This document shows positions 57,028-64,000 of a stretch of DNA of 64,000 nucleotides, in pieces (position 1 is the stretch's first letter; every line of letters begins with the position of its first letter). The notes beneath the pieces are model-generated. The model worked only from the letters and a program-made list of their open reading frames with translations. It was not told the DNA's origin and did not search any database. Source of the DNA: Amorphoplanes friuliensis DSM 7358 (GTDB lineage Bacteria > Actinomycetota > Actinomycetes > Mycobacteriales > Micromonosporaceae); contig NC_022657.1 in the NCBI RefSeq assembly GCF_000494755.1, positions 8,214,001 to 8,278,000 of the forward strand, in the 5' to 3' direction. The position numbers and the translations under genes are program-made.

Positions 57028-60000
57028 TTATCCAATCACGATCGGAGGTGTCGTCGTTGTCGGCGGAATGGTGGGCGGCGTCGTCTGGGTCGGCGGTGTA
57101 GTCACCGGCGGAGTTGTCCGAGTCGGTGTGGGGGCAGGCGGCGTCGTCCGCGTCGGCGTCGTGGCGGGCGGCCGCGTTGTCGGACGGGTCGTCGGCCGGG
57201 TCGTCGTCGGGGGCGGCGCGTCCGGTGTGGTCGGCTCCACCGGGTCGAGGGTCGGCTCGGGGTCGGCCGTCGCCTCGGTGGTCGGCGGGATCGTGCTCGG
57301 TGTCTCCGTCGGGGTCGCCTCGGTCGGCAGGTCCGACGGCAGCGGCTCGTCGCTCGGCGACGGGCTCGGCGAACCGGCCGGCGGCTCCACCTTGACGCCG
57401 TCGCCGCAGCTCAGGTCGGTGCCGCTGGGCAGGCTGGGGGTGCCGGTCACGTAGACGCGGCCGGTGGCGACGCTGAGGCCGGTCGGCTCCGCGGCGTACC
57501 AGGCGGCCCCGCTGTTGGTGATCAGGCCCGCCGGGCGGGCGACCGCGAGCTCGAGCGGCTGATAGGCACCGCTCGTGCTGGCCGTGTCGGCCAGCACCCG
57601 GCCCGCGTCCAGGGTCAGGGCGCCGTGGGGCACCCGGCGCCGGCCGGCGTCGGTGTAGAGCCGGCCGATCTGGGCGCTCGACCCGGCGCAGAAGAGCGTC
57701 GCGGAACCACCCTGGAAGGTGAGCCGCCCGGTCGCGTCCTGCGGGACCGTGATGCGCGCACCCTCGTCGACGTAGCGCCGGTCGTCCTCGCCGATGGTCT
57801 CGGTGCGGCCGTCGATGGTCGCCGTGATGGTGCCGCGGTCCGACGTCAGCAGCGCCCGGTTGGTGGGCATCTCGGCCCAGGCGGGACCGGGCGCGAAGTT
57901 CACGGCGGTGAGCAGCAGGGCCAGCAGGAGCAGCAGGAGGACGAGCCACCACATCTTCCGCTCGAAACGGCGGTCGACCTCGGGGTCCTCGGTGCCGTCC
58001 GGCGGTCCGGGCGGGACGGCGAGCGGCGGATATCCGCCCGCGGAGTGCAGACCGGCGGCGATCGGGCCACTGGCGCCGGGTCCGTCGACCAGGCGGCCGG
58101 GTGTCCCGACGAGCGGCGGCAGATCCGAGGCGTCCGGAATGACCCACAACCGCACCGGCGTACGTGTCTGCGCCACCATCCCGGGAGTGCCGTCACCGAC
58201 CGGACCGACCAGCGTGCCGCGGCGCAGCTCCACACCGTCGGGCATCGCGATGACACCGGACTCGACCACGATCGCGTGGGTGGGCCCGGACAGGACCACC
58301 GGCGCACCGGGCTCGAGGTCGACCGGGTGCGCGGAGGCGATCAGCGCGAGCCGCTCGTCCCCGGCCAGGCCGGCCAGCGCGGGAGTGTCGGCGAAGAGCG
58401 CCTCGGCCTCGGCCCGGTCCGCGGGAGGCGGGCCCGGAAGCGGACCGACGACGGTCGCGACCGTGGCCGTCGGCACGGAGAGCAGCGTGGTGCCGGCCGT
58501 GTGCCAGTCCAGCGAGGTCGACCGGCCGGTGAGGGCATTGGCCAGCCCGACCACACCGCCGGCGCCGACGTGGTGGCGGATGATGCCACCCGGGTCACCG
58601 GGCTTGCGGGCCTGCAGAGCGCCGTCGACAACGACGTACACGGCCTGCTGGGTCGCGCCGGCCACCACGAGCTGGGTACCCGATGACGGTCGCAGCCAGC
58701 GCGCCCGGGAGGCCAGACCGGCCAGCGCGGGCTCGGGCAGTCCACCGAGGTCGGAGGCGCGCAGCGCGGCGAGCCGCCGGGGTGCGTCGGCCTCACGCTT
58801 CTTCTCGGTGGCACGCTCGCGGGAGGTCCGCCACCAGCGCGCGGCACGGCCCACGGCGAGGTAGACCAGCGGCGTGCACAGGCCGAGCACGATCAGCAGG
58901 AGCAGCACCTTTGCCGCAAAACCGCTGTGCCACAGCCCGGTGACGAGCCCGGCTATCCGATCCGCCCAGATCCTGTACGCCAGATTGGCCGCGATCGCGA
59001 GCCACAGCACGGCCAGGATGCCGTAGAGGGCGACGATGCGGCCCTCCCGGTCGAGCCCGGACCACGCCGGCGGGCGTCGGCGCAGGCGGCTGGTCACCCA
59101 GGACAGGCCACGACCCCGCAGGTTGGGGATCTCCAGCCAGTCCATCAGCAGGTAGTACCCGTCGAGGGCCAGCAGCGGGTTGAGGTTGAACAGCACGTTC
59201 AGGTACCACGCGAAGGCCAGCTTGAACGCGAGCGGGCCGAGCGCGGGCACGGCCAGACCGATGAGCTGCATCGACCCGGCCAGCACCAGGCCGGTGGCGG
59301 GACCGGCGGCGGTGACGAGCATGCGGGCCCGCCGCCCGGCCATCCACACGTCCGTGGTGTCGACGAAGACCGACGGGATGCCGAAGTAGACCAGGACACC
59401 GGCCGCGGGCACCTCCCGCCCGGCGTGTTTGGTGGCCAGCGCATGACCCAGCTCGTGGCTGGCCAGGGCGACCAGGTTGAGCAGGAGCAGCACGATCGCG
59501 CCGAGCAGATAGGAGCCGTTGGTCAGGAAGACCGACTGACTGCCCCGCCACCACGTGGCCACGAAGAGGCCCAGCCCGGCGACGGCGAAGACGCCCAGGA
59601 CGATCGCCGCGACCCTGGTGAACAGCAGCCGCCCGCCTGCGCGGTAGAGCGCCGAGACGACACCGTCGACGTCGAAGACCAGCATGCGGCGGCCGCGGGC
59701 GGCGGCGAGCACACCGCTGCCGACCCTCTTCGGCAGAGGCTGCCGCTCGAGCTCCTGCAGCGGCCGGAAGGCGTCCACGGGAAGCTCGTCGAGCATCCGG
59801 TTACCGGCGAGGTCCGCGACGACACGGCGTACCTGATCGGGCGCGAGCCGACCGGCGAGCCGGGCGAACTCGGCGACCAGGCGGGCCACGGTGTGTGTGC
59901 CGTCCATCATCAGCGCGAGCTGCCACTCGTCCGGCGTCAGCCGCAGATAACAGGCGCGGCCACCGTCGTCGGGCGAGCGCAGCATCACGTACGCGGAACC

Positions 60001-60180
60001 GCGCACGCTGATCAGCTCGACGGCCTCGATGCCGGCACGCAGCACGGGCCGGGCCCGCGCGGGGTTGAGCCGGTCGACGACCGCGCCCCAGAGTCCGGGA
60101 TCGGCGGGTCCGAGCGGTTCACCCGGCGCGCGTCCGGCCAGGGCTTCCCAGACACTCATCCGGGTCTCGACGTAAGTCAC
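57028..60180 (-). CDS. M50-type membrane metalloprotease with PqqD-like, cNMP-binding-like and FecR-like regions
   Basis: A 1050-residue polytopic protein. Residues 60-135 look like a PqqD/RRE fold (CYLRLTPDEWQLALMMDGTHTVARLVAEF). Membrane helices from 188 on frame the zinc motif HELGH at 242-246, and the third ligand Asp sits in LALDGYYLLMDWLEIPN at 340. Residues 470-580 and 590-690 resemble cyclic-nucleotide-binding barrels. After a helix at 744-762 comes an extracytoplasmic FecR-like region (to about 915) and a Pro/Thr stalk. Such 'peptide zinc metalloproteases' occur in peptide-export clusters. GTG at 60180 has GGAAGG upstream. Confidence 0.8.
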   Translation of the reverse strand: MTYVETRMSVWEALAGRAPGEPLGPADPGLWGAVVDRLNPARARPVLRAGIEAVELISVRGSAYVMLRSPDDGGRACYLRLTPDEWQLALMMDGTHTVARLVAEFARLAGRLAPDQVRRVVADLAGNRMLDELPVDAFRPLQELERQPLPKRVGSGVLAAARGRRMLVFDVDGVVSALYRAGGRLLFTRVAAIVLGVFAVAGLGLFVATWWRGSQSVFLTNGSYLLGAIVLLLLNLVALASHELGHALATKHAGREVPAAGVLVYFGIPSVFVDTTDVWMAGRRARMLVTAAGPATGLVLAGSMQLIGLAVPALGPLAFKLAFAWYLNVLFNLNPLLALDGYYLLMDWLEIPNLRGRGLSWVTSRLRRRPPAWSGLDREGRIVALYGILAVLWLAIAANLAYRIWADRIAGLVTGLWHSGFAAKVLLLLIVLGLCTPLVYLAVGRAARWWRTSRERATEKKREADAPRRLAALRASDLGGLPEPALAGLASRARWLRPSSGTQLVVAGATQQAVYVVVDGALQARKPGDPGGIIRHHVGAGGVVGLANALTGRSTSLDWHTAGTTLLSVPTATVATVVGPLPGPPPADRAEAEALFADTPALAGLAGDERLALIASAHPVDLEPGAPVVLSGPTHAIVVESGVIAMPDGVELRRGTLVGPVGDGTPGMVAQTRTPVRLWVIPDASDLPPLVGTPGRLVDGPGASGPIAAGLHSAGGYPPLAVPPGPPDGTEDPEVDRRFERKMWWLVLLLLLLALLLTAVNFAPGPAWAEMPTNRALLTSDRGTITATIDGRTETIGEDDRRYVDEGARITVPQDATGRLTFQGGSATLFCAGSSAQIGRLYTDAGRRRVPHGALTLDAGRVLADTASTSGAYQPLELAVARPAGLITNSGAAWYAAEPTGLSVATGRVYVTGTPSLPSGTDLSCGDGVKVEPPAGSPSPSPSDEPLPSDLPTEATPTETPSTIPPTTEATADPEPTLDPVEPTTPDAPPPTTTRPTTRPTTRPPATTPTRTTPPAPTPTRTTPPVTTPPTQTTPPTIPPTTTTPPIVIG

Positions 60181-60295
60181 TGGGTCGGCCTTCCACTCCG
60201 CTATGGCGAATGGAGACTAGGCGGTCGGCCTGCCGAAAGGCGAGCCCCCGATAAGCCGATCGTTCGCCGAAACAGCACAGAGTTCACATAAAGGT

Positions 60296-60340
60296 GCGGT
60301 GGGTGGTCGTGACCAACCCTTGGTCACGACCACCCACCGC
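60296..60340 (-). terminator. Very strong terminator hairpin after htrA
   Basis: Perfect 21-bp inverted repeat with loop CCC: left arm 60296-60316 (GCGGTGGGTGGTCG... start), right arm 60320-60340. It lies 48 nt past the htrA stop on the minus strand and is followed by a short T stretch. Confidence 0.85.
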
Positions 60341-60351
60341 GGTGGGGAGGT

Positions 60352-60379
60352 GATGCCGTCCGATGGCCCGGACGGCATC
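60352..60379 (-). terminator. First hairpin after htrA
   Basis: Perfect 11-bp stem GATGCCGTCCG / CGGACGGCATC with a six-base loop, nine nt after the htrA stop. Together with 60296-60340 it makes a tandem terminator. Confidence 0.7.
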
Positions 60380-60388
60380 GCATGCTGT

Positions 60389-62013
60389 CTAGGAGGATTC
60401 GGCGAGCGTGGCGCTCACCGTCTCCTGCTGCCCGTTGCGCTTGAAGTTGATCGTCACCTTGTCGCCGACCTTGGCGCCCTGCACCATCGCGACCAGGTCG
60501 TCCGAGTCGTTGACGGCCTTGCCGTTCACCGAGAGGACCACGTCACCCTGCTGGATGCCGGCCTTGGCCGCCGAGCTGTTCGGGGTGACCTCCTTGACCA
60601 GGGCGCCACCACCCTCGGCCTCGGTGACACTCACGCCGAGCGCCGGGTGGCTGACCTTCTCACCCTTCATCAGGGCGTTGGCCACAGCCTGGGCCTTGTC
60701 ACTCGGGATGGCGAAACCCAGGCCGATGTTGCCGGAGCCCTGACCCGAGGTGGCGATCGCGGAGTTGATGCCGATGACCTCACCGTTGGTGTTCACCAGC
60801 GCACCGCCGGAGTTGCCGGGGTTGATCGGCGCGTCCGTCTGCAGCAGGCCGGACATCGACGTCGCGCCGCCGCTCTGCTGCTGTTGCTGCTGACCACCGA
60901 ACGGGTTCTCCGGGGTCTGCTCCTCCTGGCTGCTGGACCGGATGGTGCGGTCCTTGGCGCTGATGATGCCCTCGGTGACCGAACCCTCCAGGCCGAGCGG
61001 GCTGCCGAGCGCGAGCACGGTGTCGCCGACCTGCATGTTGGCACTCGAGCCGAACTTCGCCGCGGCGAGATCCGAGACACCGTCGGCCTTGATGACCGCC
61101 AGGTCCGTGCGCGGGTCGGTGCCGACGATCTTCGCCGAGGCCTTCTTGCCGTCCGCGAAGATCACGGTGACCGAGTCGCCCTGCGCGGTCGCCACCACGT
61201 GGTTGTTCGTGACGATGAAACCGTCGCCGGTGAGCACCACGCCGGAACCCTCACCCGTCTGGGTGGTGATCGACACGACGCTGTCCTTGACCGCGGTCAC
61301 GATCTGGGCCAGCGACGACCGGTCCACCACGCGGGTGACCGACGAGTTGCTGGTCTGCACCGCACCCGAGCCGTTGTTGTCGTCGAACGCGAGCGCGGTC
61401 GCCGCACCGACACCGCCGGCGCCGAGCGCGATCAGGACCGCGGCCGCGCCGGCCACGAAGATCCTTCGACCCCGGCCGCTCTTCGCCGGGTCACGCTGCT
61501 CGGTCCCCACGGCCTGCGCCCAGGCCGGGGCCTCGGACTGACCGGGTACGCCCGGACCAGGCGTCCACTGCCCGTGCTGTGGCTGACCGGGCGCTCCCGG
61601 CGTCGCGTACTGCTGCTGTCCGGCGTAGGCGCCCGGGTAGGGCTGCTGCTGGCCGGGGTACGGCGGCTGGCCGTACGGAAGCTGCTGGGTGGTGTGCTGC
61701 TGCCCCGGCTGCGGGTGCTGCTGGCCACCGCGCTGCCACGGCGACGCGAGCCACGCGCCCTGCTGCGGCGCGCCGGAGTGCGGCGCGGCCGACTGCGGAA
61801 CGCCGGACTGCGGCGCGGCCGGCTGCGGCGGCCGGACTGGGGAATGCCGGACTGGGGGGCGGCCGGCTGGCTCAGCGTCGGCTGCTGGGCCGTGACGTCG
61901 GACTGTCCCCGCTCCGGGCTGCTGCTCTCGTGGGAGGCGTCCGCGGGCCGGTGCGACTGCTCCTCGGTCGGGGAGCTCTCGTGCCGCTGCGGGTCGGTCT
62001 CGTACTCGTTCAT
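60389..62013 (-). pseudogene. htrA: HtrA/PepD-like serine protease with an apparent frameshift
   Basis: A membrane-anchored trypsin-like protease with PDZ domain. From 62013 the frame gives MNEYETDPQRHESSP...PQSGIPQSG, then composition collapses; near 61826-61835 the same Gln/Pro-rich reading (PPQPAAPQSGVPQSAAPHSG) resumes in the frame of the protease, consistent with one missing C. After the shift: Gln/Pro/Tyr-rich region, one membrane helix (FVAGAAAVLIALGAGGVGAATA), catalytic His in VTNNHVVA, Asp in DPRTDLAVIK, Ser in NPGNSGGAL, and PDZ. It follows an MprAB-like pair. Sequencing error, true mutation or a shorter product from GTG 61510 are all possible. Confidence 0.75.
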
Positions 62014-62095
62014 GCGGACTACATTGCCCCCGTCCGCTCCGACTGACCTGTGTTACCCCTGGATGTTTTCTGTGAATGGCACCGTGCCGCGATCG

Positions 62096-63658
62096 TCAGG
62101 ATTCGTCCGGAACGAGAGCGGGCAAAGTCACCCGGAAGGTCGCACCCTTGCCGGGATCGCTGAGCACTTCGACCGAACCGTGGTGGGCCCGCACGATGGC
62201 GGCCACGATGGCCAGGCCCAGGCCGGTGCCGGTGGCCGTCCGGTCCGTCCGGCGGGTTCTCGCCTCGTCGGCACGGTAGAAACGCTCGAAGACGTGCTCG
62301 CGCTGCTCGGCGGAGAGACCGGGCCCGGTGTCGCTGATCTCGACAACCGCCTGGTTGCCCGCCTCGGAGTAGAGCGAGAGGCGCACCGACGCGTCCGGCG
62401 GGGTGTGCACGAGCGCGTTGGTCATCAGGTTGCCGATGACCTGCCGCAGCCGGGCGTCGTCGCCGTACGCGACCAGCTTCTCCGGTGACTCACGGACGTC
62501 CAGCTCGATGGTGCGGTCGGGCGCGGTGGCCTGCGCGGCCTGCACCGCGTCGATCGCCAGCACCGGCAGCTCCACGGGCGCCAGGGTGACCGGGCGTTCG
62601 CGGTCCAGCCGGGCGAGCAGCAGCAGGTCCTCGACGAGCAGGCCCATGCGCGCGGCCTCGTCCTCGATCCGCCGGACCAGCTTGCTGACGTCCTCGGGAT
62701 TGGCCACGGCACCCTGGCGGTACAGCTCGGCGAAGCCGCGGATCGACGTCAGTGGTGTGCGCAGCTCGTGGGAGGCGTCCGCGACGAACTGCCGCATCTT
62801 GGCCTCCGAGCGCACGGCCCGAGCCTCCGACGTCTGGGCGGCCTCGGCGGCGTCACGGGCCTGCGACTCGGCGGCACGGGCGGCCGTCTCGGACAGCGCC
62901 CGGGCGGTGAAGGCGGCCTCGATCTGGGCGAGCATGGCGTTCAGGGCGCGGGAGAGCCGGCCCAGCTCGGTCTGCGGTTCGCCCATGTCGGGCTCGGGAT
63001 CGGGGACACGCTGGGTCAGGTCACCCGCCGCGATGGCCGCCGCGGTCCGTTCGATCTGCACCAGCGGGATGAGGCTCTGCCGGACGATCGCCGCACCGAC
63101 CGCGGCCAGGGCGAAGAGCACACCGGCCCCGACCAGGACGTCGACCCAGATCAGGCGGCCGATCGCGTCGTCGATGCCGACCAGCTTCTGCGCGACCTGC
63201 ACGACGTCGCCGCCGCTGCTGTACGAGACCAGCACCCGCCAGGTGATCGCGCCGTCGTCGGACCGCACGGTGTACGGCTTGCCGATCTTCCTGTTGACCT
63301 GGTCGATGCCCTTGACCAGGGGCGGGATCTGGTCCGGCTTCAGATCGGAGGCGTCGTACGCGATCACTCCGGTCACGCCCTGCATCGACGAGACCCGGTA
63401 GAAGTAGTCCGCGGGCATGATGATGCGGGTGCCGCCGGGCGCGCTGTTGACCAGCAGCGTGAAGCGTTCGAGCTGGCCGTCGAGCCGGCCGATCATGTAG
63501 CTGTGCAGCGCATAGGTGCTGGCGGCGCTGATCAGGGTCAGCGCCGCGAAGACCAGCGCCAGCACCGCGGCGACGAGCTTGACGCTCAGAGGGACGCGGC
63601 GCAGCCGGGGCTGCAGCGGGACGTGACTGCGGACCCGTTCGGCGAACGTCAGGGTCAC
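62096..63658 (-). CDS. Sensor histidine kinase, MprB-like
   Basis: A 520-residue membrane sensor kinase: helix SVKLVAAVLALVFAALTLISAAS, an extracytoplasmic sensor domain of about 120 residues, helix 2 (LIWVDVLVGAGVLFALAAVGAAIV), a HAMP domain, HisKA with phospho-His in DASHELRTPLTSIRGFAELY, and HATPase with VIGNLMTNALVHTPP and SDTGPGLS. It phosphorylates the adjacent response regulator. The order regulator-kinase-HtrA is that of mycobacterial mprAB-pepD, an envelope-stress system. GTG start seven nt after the regulator stop. Confidence 0.92.
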   Translation of the reverse strand: MTLTFAERVRSHVPLQPRLRRVPLSVKLVAAVLALVFAALTLISAASTYALHSYMIGRLDGQLERFTLLVNSAPGGTRIIMPADYFYRVSSMQGVTGVIAYDASDLKPDQIPPLVKGIDQVNRKIGKPYTVRSDDGAITWRVLVSYSSGGDVVQVAQKLVGIDDAIGRLIWVDVLVGAGVLFALAAVGAAIVRQSLIPLVQIERTAAAIAAGDLTQRVPDPEPDMGEPQTELGRLSRALNAMLAQIEAAFTARALSETAARAAESQARDAAEAAQTSEARAVRSEAKMRQFVADASHELRTPLTSIRGFAELYRQGAVANPEDVSKLVRRIEDEAARMGLLVEDLLLLARLDRERPVTLAPVELPVLAIDAVQAAQATAPDRTIELDVRESPEKLVAYGDDARLRQVIGNLMTNALVHTPPDASVRLSLYSEAGNQAVVEISDTGPGLSAEQREHVFERFYRADEARTRRTDRTATGTGLGLAIVAAIVRAHHGSVEVLSDPGKGATFRVTLPALVPDES

Positions 63659-63665
63659 GGCCGGC

Positions 63666-64000
63666 TCAAGCTGCGGGTTTGCGCAGCACGTAGCCCACGC
63701 CGCGGAGAGTGTGGATCAGCCGCGGCTGCACGTTGTCGACCTTGCGTCGCAGGTAGGAGATGTACGACTCGACGATGTTGTCGTCGCCCCGGAAGTCGTA
63801 CTTCCAGACGTGGTCGAGGATCTGCGCCTTGGAGAGCACGCGGTTGGCGTTGAGCATCAGGTAGCGCAGCAGCTTGAACTCGGTCGGCGAGAGCTGCACA
63901 CGCTGGCCGGCCCGGTAGACCTCGTGCGTCTCCTCGTCGAGCTCGAGGTCGGCGAAGACCAGGCGCGACGGCTCCTCGTCACCGGCGGTCGTGCGGCGCA
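63666..64000 (-). CDS. OmpR/PhoB-family response regulator, C-terminal part (cut by window edge)
   Basis: The last 111 residues of a winged-helix response regulator: LVFADLELDEETHEVYRAGQRVQLSPTEFKLLRYLMLNANRVLSKAQILDHVWKYDFRGDDNIVESYISYLRRKVD, ending HTLRGVGYVLRKPAA. The receiver domain lies beyond the window. It is the upstream gene of the sensor kinase operon; the MprA-like assignment rests on gene order. Confidence 0.93.
   Translation of the reverse strand, partial: RRTTAGDEEPSRLVFADLELDEETHEVYRAGQRVQLSPTEFKLLRYLMLNANRVLSKAQILDHVWKYDFRGDDNIVESYISYLRRKVDNVQPRLIHTLRGVGYVLRKPAA

Noticed and set aside
56692..58686. 664-codon plus-strand open frame
   Set aside because: Antisense to the M50 protease operon; no recognisable domain or ribosome-binding site.
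55884..60180. Standard lanthipeptide or sactipeptide cluster
   Set aside because: No LanM/LanC, radical SAM, YcaO or peptidase-containing ABC exporter; the nearby ATPase is a sugar-import type with a TOBE domain.

Overview
The window is about 72% G+C DNA with densely packed, often overlapping genes, many GTG starts and stop/start overlaps (GTGA, ATGA, TGATG). Gene content is that of a filamentous actinomycete: several ECF sigma/anti-sigma modules, CBM-bearing secreted chitinases, an F420-reductase-like oxidoreductase, a VanZ-like protein, a separate clpP, LppX/LprG-like lipoproteins and a Gln/Pro/Tyr-rich HtrA. My best guess is Micromonosporaceae, Actinoplanes-like; this rests on protein style only, not on a marker gene. 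No rRNA, tRNA, CRISPR array, IS element or prophage was seen.

Layout. 1-16 kb: 5' part of a Ser/Thr kinase, SnoaL-like and serine-hydrolase genes, two small membrane proteins, an odd VOC-domain protein with a roughly 580-residue low-complexity N-terminal region, small regulator/enzyme pairs (HxlR, LysR/SDR, TetR/MFS efflux), then a 0.7 kb intergenic field of about 25-bp degenerate tandem repeats, YnfA, a STAS protein and an AraC regulator. 16-26.7 kb: a sigK-rskA locus with DUF4383, fasciclin and sulfite-oxidase-like genes, where three SigK-type promoters can be read, flanked by two SigE-family sigma factors each translationally coupled to a one-TM extracytoplasmic protein. 26.7-34.7 kb: a glutathionylspermidine-synthase-like protein with a YgiB-like lipoprotein, FabG-like SDR, a GH13/HTTM operon, PadR with a membrane protein, DedA. 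34.7-38.4 kb: two GH18 chitinases in tandem, then a second-type YidC and a small membrane protein. 38.5-52.4 kb: mostly housekeeping (carboxylate-amine ligase/CoA-disulfide-reductase-like pair, polysaccharide deacetylase, Nei, ClpP, DDAH/ornithine aminotransferase, FHA protein, pterin dehydratase, two lipoproteins, acyltransferase/patatin).

52.4-53.15 kb holds no convincing gene. 53.15-60.2 kb: a third chitinase behind an MsiK-like ATPase, then upstream in the same direction a possible undescribed system: a 1050-residue M50 membrane metalloprotease with a PqqD-like N-terminus, cyclic-nucleotide-binding-like and FecR-like regions; a tiny Cys-rich zinc-binding protein; and an EF-hand protein whose first 50 residues look like an NHLP-type leader. 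60.2-64 kb: an MprA/MprB/PepD-like set (response regulator, sensor kinase, HtrA protease); the HtrA reading frame is broken by an apparent one-base deletion.

Functional themes: chitin use (three chitinases sharing a promoter architecture plus an MsiK-like ATPase), cell-envelope stress and redox control (SigK locus; MprAB-HtrA set), and multiple one-component regulators with visible palindromic operators beside their own genes.
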